Both the position numbers and the translations under genes were made by a program. From Protonemura montana (Eukaryota > Arthropoda > Insecta > Plecoptera > Nemouridae), in contig OX387605.1 in the NCBI GenBank assembly GCA_947568835.1, positions 23,935,775 through 23,999,774 of the forward strand: a stretch of DNA of 64,000 nt, in the 5' to 3' direction. The notes under the pieces were generated by a model, which saw only the letters and a program-made list of their open reading frames with translations, ran no database searches and was not told the origin of the DNA. Positions 49,190 to 61,618 of this stretch are shown here, in pieces; within the stretch, counting starts at the first letter, position 1, and the number at the start of each line of letters is the position of its first letter.

Positions 49190-51730
49190 CACCGCACTTA
49201 TGGTTAGAAATAACAATGAATAATTGTTCAATAACATGTGCTCACACTAAAACTGAGCAGCAAAGCGTTTGATAGCTGCAATTCCATTACGATATGTAAG
49301 TCTCAAGAAAGAAACGAACGCTGTTTTCTCCTCCAGGCAATGTAAGCATATGCAGGTCAAAGGTGATGCAAAGATGATGCAGGATAATACAGGTATCATG
49401 ATTGACGATTGTGATTGGTTGTTTATAGTGCCCAGACTTTTAAAAGGTAATATAAAAATCACACCACCAACTGCATGCTTCTTTGTGTGCCCATTAAAAG
49501 AAGTTTCCGGCCCATCAGTGGTTCACAAACGTATTCCAGGAAATTGATTTCAAGCTGTTCTAATTCATGGGCAATCATGGTGGCTATTAAAGGAATTAGG
49601 TTAGTATTCAACGATTGTATTAGGTATGAAAAATCCTGAACGACTTTAACTCGCTGCATGATTTAAAAGTACGAAGCATGAGGCGGTGGAGCTGTTGCTA
49701 AAGAAGGGGCGGTATTCACCATCCCTCCCAGAGGACCATGTAGAAATCAGAGAGCGTCCGTTAGTAGGTCAAACTTTGGCTAGTATTGCGGAAGCAAAGA
49801 ATTTCTACTTTTCAAAACAGCCCGGATTTGGCCAGCACTGATCGGCAGTGAATTTACATAAAATAGCTCGAGGGAATTACTAATAGTGAATTAAATCGTG
49901 AGTAAGAGACTGCGAGACATACTATCTCTAGGAAAGAAGCAGATCTTGGAAACATCTTGCGAGTGCAACGACTTAATACCCGAATAACAACGCATATGCA
50001 GTGTTAACTGCATTTTTCAGCGTCAACTAGACAGTTTTCATATAAAGTATTGCGATTTGATTCAATATTTTGAGGGTTGACTAACGATACTATCCCATCA
50101 CTACGTTCGGAATGTCACCGACCCGAGGTGGACTAGCAGGCCGATGCTGGCAGCAACAGATCGTGCGAAATAACATTTCCCAGTCAAATAATAACATGCA
50201 AAGTACCTATATTTGAATCACATGTAAGCTGCATGCGGAATCTTCAACTGAGATTGGTTTCATATTATGGCTACACTCAAAGCTTCCATCCAAAAGATTG
50301 ACAACCCGGCCAGCGATTTGCCAGAGATTTCATATCAGCGACCACAACAGCTGCAGCAACATGTACGCGTATTGTCATTGGTGTATTATAACTGATACAC
50401 TAAAAGAAAAGTATAAATCCATCCATGGTCTTTGCTCGAGCTTTGTCTTCTAAACAGGGCACGGCGAGTAGGGCCGAGATGTTTTGTGATTTGAATTGAA
50501 TTGAGGTGGGTTGATTGGAATTGGACAAAAAACATACTTCCCATGCTAAAGTTGGTTCGTTTTGTTTTTGTGAACACTTGTCAAATATGCTAGCGCATGC
50601 TAGCTATGCTAGCGCATTTGCAGTTTTAATTGGATTTTACTATGTTTGCTTATAAATAAATAAATAAATAAATAAATTTGTTTATTTCCAGATTGGTTGA
50701 CATGGGTTAACATTGGGTTGGTCAGATAATAATAATAATACTATATACAGTTACAAATTAAAATATTCTTTTAGTGAATACAGACAGTTGATTTTGTTAG
50801 TTTTCAAATGGACATTATTTTAAATCCATGTTTGAAAAATATGGAACGAAAAGCGACTTCCTCGCACTAACTGCGACGCGATTTGTAACTAGAGGGCGGG
50901 TGGTGACCGGCAAGGTCAGCGTGAACTTGTCGGCCAAGAAATTGTCTGGCAAATAAACCTGACAACTCCTTTCCACCGCATCGGTGTAATTCTGTAAGTG
51001 GTCTCTTTTTGACCCAGCGCTATTATCAACAAATAAGGTATGTCAAATAAGTTGTGCCATCTTCCTGTTAATTTCGGTTCACGTGTGTCCGTGTAAAATA
51101 TTTTGACCTCTCGGGTCACTGTGATAGGCAAAGGAAGTCTTGAGAGCGTTTTCGCCGATTTGGCTTCACCCAGTTAGTTTGAGTTTAGTACCCAACCTAT
51201 TTCAAGTTTCGCCCATAAATATTTTTTTTATCTGAACATCAGTATGAAACCCGCAGATATTTTTGTTACGAATATTTTTATTACCCTTCAATATGACTTT
51301 GGACTTGGGTGAGGAGATACGCGCCATCTTCCTTCCGTTTCCCGTTTCACGGCAATGGAAGTGAACTCGCTTGAAATACCTCCGATCAAAATCGAAAAAA
51401 ATTAGTGTAATCGTTCCTCAAATCACGATCAGCACCGTCCGGTAAGTTTCATATTTGGTTTTATTTTGATGACATCAATAAATTAACAATCCGGATACTT
51501 TAGTTTCGTCTCGTTCCATGAAATTAGTTTTGCCGGCTTTGTCTGCCTGAAGGCCAGACCAGAATACAAAGGTCGAATTATTACCCTAATTGATATTCTA
51601 GTTAATCAATTTGGTGGGTGGTTCATGGGAAACTTGACGATAATATTTATTTTCTATAATTATATCCACTATTTTCATATTTCTTTCATGGTCCTTTCAT
51701 TTGAACGAATTTCTTGGTAATTTTCACTTC
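49190..51730. other. Gene-poor stretch
   Basis: Several open frames of 60-90 codons occur, but none shows a recognisable family, and splice context is poor. A (TAAA)n microsatellite lies at 50653-50677, followed by (AAT)n near 50725; such tails often mark retroelement ends, and the following 500 bp (50690-51180) could be a retroelement 3' part without recognisable protein. Confidence 0.4.
50653..50677 (+). repeat. (TAAA)n microsatellite
   Basis: About six uninterrupted TAAA units followed by TTTGTTTATTTCC. Possibly the tail of a degraded non-LTR retroelement. Confidence 0.9.
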
Positions 51731-51739
51731 TGAAATATA

Positions 51740-51905
51740 ATCCAGAAGTCGGGTCGCCATTGGTCGACATTGTTCTCCGCTGAGTATAACGGCACGTGCC
51801 GACGATGGCCTTCCTTTGGCCCCGGGGCACGGGAACATGACCGATCTCCGCCATTTTGCGCCGGGAAACCGTTCGGTGGGCACCCGGTCGACCCAGTAGC
51901 AAAGA
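51740..51905. promoter_or_regulatory. GC-rich promoter-like patch
   Basis: A short CpG- and GC-rich island in AT-rich surroundings. It contains an inverted CCAAT box (ATTGG, 51759-51763), an E-box CACGTG (51793-51798), a CCCCGGGGC palindrome and a YY1-like CCGCCATTTTG. Overlapping minus-strand open frames exist in all three frames here, reflecting high GC rather than coding. It may be the start of a transcript leading rightward to the exon-like sequences at 53 and 55.7 kb, or a leftward transcript. Confidence 0.35.
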
Positions 51906-53085
51906 AAACGTGATTTATTATACTAAAAGTTAGCAAATTCTGACAAAACCAGTTCTGTAAGTTACATACACCTCTCCACTATGGTATTACCTACTAAAAA
52001 TTTAGAGACCTACGCATTATTATTTAACCGAATAACTGCACAATAATTGTGCATTGAAATTTGCTTGGGGTCGTGTGAAAAGTATGCAAGACTTTAATAA
52101 TCATCAGGGTTTCTATTGTTATCTCGCCATTTTCACATTTTACACTAACTTTAATTAACCGCACAAATAATCGAATAAATTGATTCGCTTTTTCGCTCGC
52201 CAATGGAAAATCCATTTCCATAATTTTCCAACGTTTTCTTTAGTCTTCAACTTCTAGTTCACTGTCTCTTGGAAAATTTCGGGACCTAAGAGATTTTTAT
52301 ATATATAACCACATTTTTACGACAGTTTCTTAATTAATTGCTTTCTTTGCATATTTTGCATTGAAATCAAACCGGTCCTAATTATTGCAAGGCTTGCAGT
52401 CCACATTTATGATCCCACATTCCTGCACCACATTAATACAAAAGTTTATTCAAAGACACCCAATAATTTTACTCTTCCTTTTTACTAGTACCTACTTAGC
52501 TATTTTTTAATTCACAATGCTAGTTTCAACCACAAAGGAAAATATTTTTTCAGAGTTTTCTATGCTATATTTGACATTTTTACACGATCTCTTAAAGCCT
52601 TTAGGCGGAATACCGATTTTGTATGCATAATTATTTCCATCCATTTTTACAGCTTCAAATTACCTACACGTTTTCTGCTCTCTTGTATCTAGCAAATATT
52701 ATTTTCCATTACAATCTTAAGGAAAGCACTTAAAATGTGCCCATGTAGCCCTGTTGGCTCAGCCCAACCCCAGCCTCCCTTACCTTTCAATTTTCCTTAT
52801 CCTTGTCTTTCAAATGTCCAGACTAGTTCGGCAGCAGCCACAATGTTTGTAATGCACTCGTAAATGAGTGCAAACGTTGTGCAGTTGGTGCGTTACAATA
52901 CTTCGCAATTAAATTCATCTTCATATTTTCCTGAACGTACGTGTGCTGCCACCGGCTTTCTAGCAACCCTTCCAAATTTGGAGACCATATCGACACTTTT
53001 CTAGCACATGTTTCCCTAAGCCTGCTGCACTTTAGGAAAGTCTTTATATGCTCGAGGAAGCTTTAACAGTGAAATGTAATTACAG
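51906..53085. other. Gene-poor AT-rich stretch
   Basis: AT-rich sequence without recognisable exons, RNA genes or repeats. A paired ATGTTTGTAATGCACTCGTA / ATGAGTGCAAACGTTGTGCA motif near 52842-52881 looks like a small imperfect inverted repeat. Confidence 0.4.
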
Positions 53086-53294
53086 ATCGGGGAATCTCAG
53101 GACAACATTACCGCATCATGCCGAGTTCGCTTCGCTAGTGACCAGCTGAGTGCCGAGAAGAACAAAACGGAGAAACGAGTAACATTAGGTAACGGCAAGC
53201 GTTTTGCGCTGAAACCAAGACTTCAAAGACTGAGCCGACGACGCCTTAACTTCAACTCAAGGGACCTGCAAACAAAAGCATCCATCACTAAAAT
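53086..53294 (+). other. Exon-like sequence A, diverged duplicate of B
   Basis: 209 bp bounded by a good acceptor (TGTAATTACAG) and donor (AAAAT|GTAAGT). One frame is open throughout, beginning IGESQDNITASCRVRFASDQ, Arg/Lys-rich, ending at TAA just inside the donor. No family recognised. It shares ordered blocks with 53595-53777 (ATCAGGACAA, CAGCTGAG, AGCGTTTT, TCAAGGGACC). Confidence 0.35.
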
Positions 53295-53594
53295 GTAAGT
53301 TTTGGTAATAAGAATAGATTGTGATTGGTGAAAGGTCCTTTAGCATGTAAAAGTGGTTGATTCACAACTGTTTCACAACGTTTGTACCACCTCAACAATT
53401 CAATATTCCCCTGGTTTACCTGCCTTTTTTTTTCAAATTTTGAGATATAAGACCAAATATTTTACACTTTAATTAAAAAAAAAACTTTCTTTACTGTTAC
53501 ATCCATTTGAGTTCTCACTTGAACTCAAAAAAATATTCACACGAAAATGCTGCACTTCAGAAAAGACTTTCTGACAATGAAATTTAATTACAGA

Positions 53595-53777
53595 CCGAGG
53601 AAAATCAGGACAATGTCATCGCACCATGCAGAGCTCACACCTCAGAGAAACAGCTGAGCAGCCGTCAGCGTTTTACTCGGACTCCAGCTTCGATGACGTA
53701 GCCGACTACGCACGAAATTCAATCCAAGGGACCAGCCATGTGCCAAGAAATTTTGCAGTATTGCAAGAAAACAAAAG
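53595..53777 (+). other. Exon-like sequence B, diverged duplicate of A
   Basis: 183 bp after an acceptor almost identical to that of A (TTTAATTACAG) and before a donor AAAAG|GTACTG. The start, TEENQDNVIAPCRA, aligns with A at both DNA and protein level, but a stop interrupts this frame and splicing A to B gives a stop soon after. A noncoding RNA with a duplicated exon, or a decayed gene or repeat, are both possible. Confidence 0.35.
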
Positions 53778-55662
53778 GTACTGTAATTAGAGGTGGTCGC
53801 GTGAGTGGAAATCCATTTACGACGAATCGTGGTGAAATTTTGTTTTGCTCACCCATCAATTTTTGTGGTTTCTATCCCCAGTCCCCACCCCCCAAAAGCA
53901 TGTAACGTTACATAGAAAATGATCTCGTTTGTCATATCAGCTCGTAGTAGGAACGACTTAGACCAATATTGACCCTTTTAGCATCCTTGGAAAAAAAACC
54001 TAAGATTTACCTTATCAGGTGTAAACAATGCACTTTTTAACTATGGGAGGGGCGGGAGGTAATGCATAGATACACTGATATCCAAATTACCTCCATCAAT
54101 CGGATGCATGCTCACTAGTAATTCCGTTAGGCCTTAGTATGTTGTTGTCAACAAAGTTCAATGAATGCCTGGCACTCAATCCGTATTCCAAGCTAATCGT
54201 CTGCCAAAAACACATCATCTTTGCTATCACTGTTCACTGGATGTGGTGCATAAAGCCCCATTTCAGACTTGACTCATCAATTCGATTACAAACATTCTTA
54301 ATTTCTTAAGACTTTTAAATCTCTGATTGAAATCACTTCTTCGCCTTATTTTGCCGCGAACTTCCCTGAAACTAAAGTCATTTGAAATTAAATGACGAAA
54401 TTTAAACACTGCTGCTACTGCTACTCAAGCTGTTTTACACGGCGTAGCTTGCGCATTCTTGGACGTCTTTTGTCACACAAAGATGGAATTTTATAAGAAT
54501 TTGAACCACAAGATTTTTTATTGTTGTTTACCCTTACTGTGTGACACGCGTGTCACAATTGACGCGTGACTGAATGCCATGCACGATCTCGCTTGACAAT
54601 TAGTGGTGCGTGCACATTCACGCTCAACACTCAAAGTTGTGAGCGTTGACCACCTCTAACTGCAATCAAACGCTTCCGTCACGAGCAAGTAGTTTTGGTA
54701 TTAAGAAGTATTGGTGGTTGGTGAAAGGCCCTATAAGTACATAAGTGGTCAAGGGGTTTTTTGATGACTACTTGATGCAAATGCCAATAAAGATAAAATG
54801 ATTGATACAACATGGCTTTGAAAGCAGAGCTTGCTTTGGTTCCCAGAGCTGTGAGTCACTAATGCAGCAGAGTTAACATGTCGCGCTTGCCCTTAAACCA
54901 ATAACATTAATAACTTTTAGAAGACAGTAATAGCAGAGACGAGATCTTTAGCGCTGGCAACCCAAGTGTTTAGAATATGCAGCTTCAGAAAATTAGATTT
55001 AAGACGAAAACATTAATTCTTATGATTTTTCAAAGGTTCTCGGGGCCCACCATCGATAAAAGTTGTAGTTTTATGGTAACAGGTCTTTTAAGATGGGTTT
55101 GCAGTCCTTAAAAGGACTTGCCTGCCTGCCATACTGCATAAAAAGCTGGAACAGAATAAAGGTCCACCTTGATATTAGGTGGCCCCACATTTGATACTAG
55201 CGACCGGCTTTCCCGGAACTTTCGCAAATGGGCAGGTCAACGTTTGATTCAGGTGGCCTACTACCCAGGTTGCAGTTTTCTATGACTTCTCATGGCAATC
55301 AATGGGAATTTTAAGCTACTACTAAGGTGTAAATAGATTTTTGCAAATTGGGTACATAGCAAGATTTTTAGATTACTTGGTGCCTTGAAACTATTTAATG
55401 AGTTTGGTCGATCTGGCCTTTCTCGAACTCGATCTCCATCTCAACTTCCAACCAGATTTAAGTTCGACAATCCGCTTTGCAAAATAGGCATATTCTGTTT
55501 TAAAATGTAGATGTGAAAACTAAATTAAATGTTTTTTAGAATGTTACAAAATATTGAACTAAAAAATGACCCCTTTGACCTATTTTACGTTAGGGATAGC
55601 TGTTAATTTATTTTTCATTGGTAATGTATTCTGTGAGCTATGACAGAGGAATGTTGTTTCAG
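53778..55662. other. Gene-poor stretch
   Basis: No recognisable exon, RNA or element. The sequence around 54540-54575 repeats GTGACACGCGTGTCACAATTGACGCGTGAC, an overlapping palindrome (GTGACACG/CGTGTCAC). Confidence 0.4.
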
Positions 55663-55777
55663 GCGCCTCCATGAGACAGTTGTGCGAGCATTCCGCCAGT
55701 AAATTTCGCCTGCACCTTGATGAAGGGTCAAACTCGTCATAAGTACGGCAGGTGAACAGCAGCTGCACCACCACCAG
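55663..55777 (+). other. Exon-like sequence C, probably noncoding
   Basis: 115 bp between a good acceptor (ATGTTGTTTCAG) and a strong donor (CACCAG|GTACGT), GC-richer than its surroundings. All three plus frames contain stops, so if it is transcribed it is a noncoding or UTR exon. The minus strand has an open frame over the same region but no matching splice sites. Confidence 0.3.
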
Positions 55778-57599
55778 GTACGTAGCATAGGTGTGTACAA
55801 GAACTAATGAAGTGTTATCATATTATAGAATATGTTTGCTAGATATTCGAACATTTTTTTTCCTGATAAAAAGGTTTACTAATGCTATGCAGCTAGGCCA
55901 TTTAAAAACAAATGTTGAAATCATAGAACTATAGCTTTTACTCTAAAATATTATTAACTGTGTAGTAGGCACCTATCCTGGCTTTCCTATAAAGATCATT
56001 TGTATTTTTATTGTATTCGTATTTTTCCTGGTGAAAGGTACATTATGTCTGTGTGGGCAAAGTCAGGTTTACAATAGTATGGTGTTAAATGAGGGAAGGT
56101 GATTGTGTATTTGGGTACAAATGTATAAGGGGCTATGTTCAAAGTGAGTGGTTTGGTGGGGGATGGCTCGAATTGTTTTCATTAACTGTGTAATGAATAA
56201 CACGTTAAGAAAATGGGTTCTAGAAGTGGATATTTACTTCCACTATCTGCCAGAATTCCAGCAAGTTCAGTTCTTTCAATTCGAAATCCAAAACAGCCAT
56301 CCAGCCCAGAGTTCTTCATGGTTCCAATTCTGTTTGCTTGAAGGTTAGGGAAATCCTTCTGGATGGAGATCACTTCTGCAACTGGAAGTTCTCATGGTTC
56401 CAATCCTGATCACCATTGTATTCCATGTCTTTACCAGTACCAGAAGATCTTAAAGATCTTTAGGTGTGCTATTTCATGACATCGTTACAGATGGAGTCGT
56501 CAGTATCATCGCACATCTTGTTTGGCTAGGTTTCAGCTCAAGGCGCAGCAAAGCACATCTCAGCCTTACCAGTCACCTGGTCAGCTTGCAGTTTTGGAGT
56601 TTTTTTATTTTTTTTTTATTTTTGTTATTACCAAAAGCTGTAAAATATGTTAAATATAAATATACTAGCCCTTTATGGTCCTATGTCAAATGTTATTAAC
56701 TTTTTTTTCATTATTAATGAGCGTAGCGAGCGGAGCAAAAATGCAATGAACCGAAATTACCAAAAGAAACATGTAGGGTATGCCATGATCCATTACAACA
56801 TGGCAACATTTTTACAGTATAAATATGACCAAAAATATAAACAACAGAAAATACCTAAAGAAGCATGAAAGTGTACCCCTTTCCAAAGAAAAATAAATTA
56901 ATAAAGAACAAATTTTGTTACGCTCATCTACAACGCAAATCAAACTGCGTAAAAGTTTTTAAAATGTAAATAATAATGTGACTATTGCACTTATTTAGAA
57001 AAAAACTTTTTGTTGTTGTTAATTATTATAAATCTATTTTTTTTTATAAAAATATAAGATTCTCTTGTAATACTGTTAATCTATTGTGGACCAGAAAGGG
57101 TTAATATTCATATGGATCAATTATTGGTTATTAAATAGTTTTAAACCCAATGCAGTGAAATAAATAAATGAGAAATGTCTTTTATTAGCATATAACAATC
57201 CAGATAATTTTGTCGAAGCCTGACACGCATGGTCGCATGGTTTTATCTTTAGTCCAACCCAGAATGTAATTAGTAGCCAAAGAGAGAAATCGCATGCAGC
57301 AGCTTATTCCGTTTCTTTCTGCTAACAGTGTCCTCGTTGTATTTTTCCCTCTGAGATCCAGTCGGTGGCATGAGGTCCCTTTGGTTTCTTCTTTTCGATG
57401 CTTCCTCTTTGCATTATCTATAGGTTCGAATACCTCAAAATCAGCACAGCAGCATATTCTATACCTCCAAAATAGTATAAGCTTTACCTAGAATGTATTT
57501 ATATATTTAATTTGTAATACCAGATTAATCAGCATAGAACTATGGGTACGTCAGGTGTTAAAAGTTTGGACAGGTATAATTTATTTTAGAGTAGCATTT
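55778..57599. other. Gene-poor AT-rich stretch
   Basis: Very AT-rich, with poly-T tracts near 56600 and 57030. No recognisable gene, RNA or repeat family. Confidence 0.4.
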
Positions 57600-60540
57600 G
57601 TCTACATGGTAGGCTTTCAATTTGATTTTAAACACTTCTGGTGCTTTAATTGATTTGATTCACAGAGACTTCATGTCTGCCTGTATTGTGTGTTTACCTG
57701 ATGATTGCAGCTTGAATAGTTTTAGTTTCCTGTCACCTATCTGAGCCGGCCTAGTGCCAAATACATTTTCATCCTCTGATTTTAGATTTAATTGTTTTAT
57801 AAATATAATAATATTATAAATGTACAAGCATTGTAGGGTTAAAATGCTTAGTTTCTTAGTTTCAAAGACACAAGTGTCTTTGTAAAATATGTTTGCACAT
57901 GGATTTAGGCTGGCGTGAACTAGATATTTTATAGCCCGTTTTTGCAGCGTAAAAATTCTTTTTGTGCTATTTGAACCTCCCAAAGGATGACCCCCCATTG
58001 AGGTTGGAATGAACGTGTGCGTAATATACCCCTAGCACTATTTTTTGATATGACACCTCCATAATCTTCTTAACTAGATAGCATGCTGCTGCTACTTTCT
58101 TTGCTAGGGCGTTGACATGTGGACCCCAGTCCAGGACGTTATCCAAGAAGAGGTCCAGGAATCTAGTTTCTTCTGCAATCGGTACTTTGTTTTCTTCTAT
58201 ACGAAGTTGTGGTATGTCATTTATTTTTCTGCGTTTGGTAGAGAATTGTAATGCAGTTGATTTGTGAGGGTTTATGAAAAGGTCATTTCCAACGCAGTAA
58301 GTGATCATTTTCTGTTGCCTCATTGCCTTTGGTGGTGAGGTTGGACTTATTTTTAATTGCCTTTAGAAAGTGGGTTGTGTCATCGGCAAATGTCCCCTGA
58401 TTAATCTGCTCTGGTAGGTCATTTGTGTACAAGATGAATAATAAAGGCGAAAGCGTGCTTCTCTGGGGGATTCTGACATTGCAGATAACTTCTTCTGAAT
58501 AGTAGTAATTTTCCTTCCCTCTGTTGCAAATCGTTTGCCTTCGAACTTTTTGGAACGATCTTATCCAGGTATTTTCGATTCCATCTATTCCCAGACATCT
58601 TAATTTTTCTAGCAGTATGCTGTAGTTCAGGGTGTCGAAGGCCTTGGTATAATCATAAAAGATAGCAAGAAAAGATCCTTCCAGTCTAGTGTTCCTATGA
58701 CTTGGTCAACGAACTGTGCAATCGCTGTACTTGTGGACTTGTTCTTGGTGAATCCATGCTGGCAATCATTTTGTAGGTTGTACTTTTTTAGGAATGCAAG
58801 TAGTCTAATGCACATAGCCTCGAAGAGCTTTGAGAACCCGAATAGCAAACTGATCGGTCGATACTTATCTGCGTTTTCTTTATCTCCCTTTTTGAAGATC
58901 TGTATCAGCGTGGCTTTCTTGAGTTTCGTCGGGAATTCACCTCGTGAGAATGATTCGTTTATGATGTTTGTTAATGGTTGCAGTAGCATAACTAGATATA
59001 CCTGGGCCCGGGGGCAAGATTTTTCGTTGGCCGTCCTCTCCCCCCCACACTACAAAGGAAGGGGTCTGATAAAAATGACCAGTTCTAATGTTTCTGTATC
59101 CGGCACACATTTGTACGTTCACTTGCAAGTGCTGAAAAATAGACTTAAAAAATTGTGGTAACTAAAATTAAACAATTCTTTGCGATTTAGTATTTAATCG
59201 CGAGCACCGAAAGCGACCCAAGGTGAAAAGCGACAAAGAGACGTTTCCATTCTCGAATTACATTTCCCCATGTGTCGCTTCCCTTTATTTAAACAACTAC
59301 TTATCTTATTTTCTGTCAGCAAATAGCCTACATGGTTGAAAATATGTGACATCAAGTGCAGTTGAATAGCTTAGCCCCGCTTTGTATTTTGTTTCATAGA
59401 AGCTGGCAGAAACGCTTCGTTTTGACTCAGTTCAAGTCGGAAAAGGCCCCGAAGTACGACATGGGCCCTTGACAACAAGGAAATGTTTCGCACATGCACC
59501 AACGATGTCTGGATCATGTTTGCGAGCAATTGGATTATTCAATATTTCTTCGTATCGGGAAATTTAGGCTGTCTTAACATGATGAGAACGCAAATATTTC
59601 AGTCTCATATGCGTTCTAAAACAGCTAAAAGATATTCACCTGAAAGTGACAATAGATTGAGAAAGTATGTGAAATTTAAGATCGGATGGAATGCATACTG
59701 TACTTTATAGGAGATGAAACGGAACAAGACACCTTGCGTCAAATTTGATTGAAAACAACTGAAAATGGGAGTATTATTAATTAACCCCCGCCATATATAA
59801 GTATAACCTAATATATTCATCTTGCATTTTCTCGAAGTGCACGTCAGACAAATTTCCAGTTTTATTAAAAGTTCTTTTGTCACTACCAAACTATCGCTGC
59901 GTACCGGAAAACCCAAATCATCAGGCACGAAAAAGCCGCTATTTTAAGAAAGTATATTCGCTTTCTTGTTTTATCACATTTAATACGCCTTTTTTGAACC
60001 CAGCCATGGCCCCGCTGTGACTTCCGTCAGCCACCGTAGCCGAGTGAACAGTAAATACTAAGCTTCTTACTGTATTGTGTAAAGCATTTTTTCCCTACGA
60101 TTGGGAAAAATAAATTACCCACACCCACAGAAACAACAAAAATTCGATGTTTTGCGCCGACAAAGAGTAAGGCAGTAGCTAGGCAAGTCCCACAGCCTCA
60201 ATGGGGTAGTGACAGTGCCTGAAATGCAACTATAAACTTCAAGATTATTTTGGCAAACACAACAAATAAATTTAACGTGGGTCGTGGGCCCGAGCTCGTC
60301 AGCTGGCCTGGGTACAGCACGCACCCAAGTTTTTCAGGGAAAAAACCTCTTGGCCCGGGGGCGGTCACCCTGCCTATCTTGCCGGTGGTTATGCCACTGA
60401 ACGGTAGACATATTTGAAATTTTGCGGTCTTGATCACATCGCATGGTACTCCATCTAGCCTAGCCAAGTGTTTGTTGCAGACTATAGCTGGTAAGGTTTT
60501 AACATTGGGCAACAAAATAACGGTGAGAGTATCGAAACGA
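57600..60540 (-). mobile_element. Degenerate non-LTR retrotransposon (LINE) interrupted by a nested element
   Basis: The minus strand encodes a reverse transcriptase in several frames. The upstream part (about 60540-60400) has LDGVPCDVIKTAKF. The part 58980-57660 has the block IINESFSRGEFPTKLKKATL, then IFKKGD, DKYRPISLL, the motif-A region DYTKAFDTLNY, PQRSTLSPLLF, the catalytic FADDTTHF, and a C-terminal region with LQKRAIKYL. It resembles jockey/BS-type arthropod LINEs. Frameshifts occur near 58676 and 57990 and the 5' half is missing, so it is dead. Positions 58981-60399 are a later insertion. Confidence 0.85.
58981..60399. mobile_element. hAT-like element nested in the LINE
   Basis: About 1419 bp. 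The termini are inverted: CAGTAGCATAAC on the left and, reverse-complemented, CAGTGGCATAAC on the right, each followed by a GC-rich GGCCCGGGGG segment. The flanks are an imperfect 8-bp pair, AATGGTTG (58973-58980) and AACGGTAG (60400-60407), consistent with an old hAT target duplication. Removing the element and one target copy rejoins the LINE reading frame. No transposase was recognised, so it is non-autonomous. Confidence 0.75.
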
Positions 60541-60599
60541 TTTGATTGTCAAGCATCGACACGAATATTCCTGTAATTTATTTGTGTTTAGCTTGGTTG

Positions 60600-60727
60600 C
60601 TCCTTGTATTACCTGTTGCCTCTAAGCCAAGTGGAGATTGATGGACAGCATGGAAAAGACTGCATGAAAATAACCAGCTGTTTTTAATATCCCTAGCGAA
60701 TACCACAGCTCGTAATGCTCTTATCTG
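60600..60727. other. Short spacer between LINE relics
   Basis: No recognisable feature between the two retroelement relics. Confidence 0.4.
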
Positions 60728-61545
60728 CATTTATTTATTTATTTATTTGGCTACCTGACAGGTACATAGTAATTGTATGAGCCTTATTTTAACGTAATTT
60801 AGTTATAGATGATGTAATACCAAGTATAATAATAATAGTAGTGATTAAGACAATGAATATTTAAAAAATCTCCTAAGAAAGTCTTAATAAGATGAAAATA
60901 AAGGTAATGATAGTATTCTATTTTAATAATAAGAACATTTAGTATAGAAATGATTATGATAAAAGTTATAATACATTTTGAATAGAAATGATAATAATAA
61001 TAATAGTAGGTAATAATATTATCTGTCTTCCTTCATGATTTGGTGATAATAGATAGGAAGGAGGGGATAGGTATATAATTATAAATTGTATAAATAGTAT
61101 AAGTAGTGTTAGTCTAGATAGTTTAGAGGTTCTGGATAAGGAAATTTCCGAGGCTGGAGTCGAAGATTGAGCATTTGCAGGCTGTTACCATTTGTTTTGG
61201 AAGGTTGTTGTAAATTTTACTGCCTAGGTAAAGTGGACTCTGTGTGAAGAATGAGTGGGAGTGGGGAATAGTTCGAAAATAATTCTTATTTCTTGTTGCA
61301 TAGGAGTGGGTAGAGGAGTTGAGAGGGAAGAGGTCGGGGTAAGATCGAACGAGGGTGCTTGCTATCTGAATTATAGTGCAAGTGAGGGTCAGGATTTGTT
61401 GGTTCCTAAAGTGGAGCTTGCAGGATTTACGGCGGGACGTTCCAGCCATTATTCCGATGGCTTGTTTATAAGATTGATTTATAAGATTCATACAAAAGAG
61501 TGACCATTCCAAATATAAAATTATAGAATTACATTTCATAACTGT
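60728..61545 (-). mobile_element. 3' part of a second LINE
   Basis: The minus-strand frame 61539-61123 encodes a typical LINE reverse-transcriptase C-terminus: RRKSCKLHFRNQQILTLTC, THSYATRNKNYF, and SPLYLGSKIYNNLPKQM followed by LGNFLIQ. It is followed by an AT-rich 3' UTR with (AAT)n tracts (about 60980-61010) and ends in an (AAAT)n tail at about 60728-60750 (read on the minus strand). It is 5'-truncated, as is usual for LINEs, and is different from the element at 57.6-60.5 kb. Confidence 0.8.
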
Positions 61546-61618
61546 GATTATATGTATTGCAAATCAACACCAAGTATGTTCAAACCTATGGACTTTACCT
61601 ACTTCTCAATCCTTGCAG

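Noticed and set aside
50916..51131. 71-codon minus-strand ORF (TREVKIFYTDTREPKLTGRW...)
   Set aside because: No recognised family and no splice support; possibly retroelement-derived but not demonstrable by eye.
51675..51936. Three overlapping minus-strand ORFs at the GC-rich patch
   Set aside because: All three frames are open because of base composition; none resembles a known protein.
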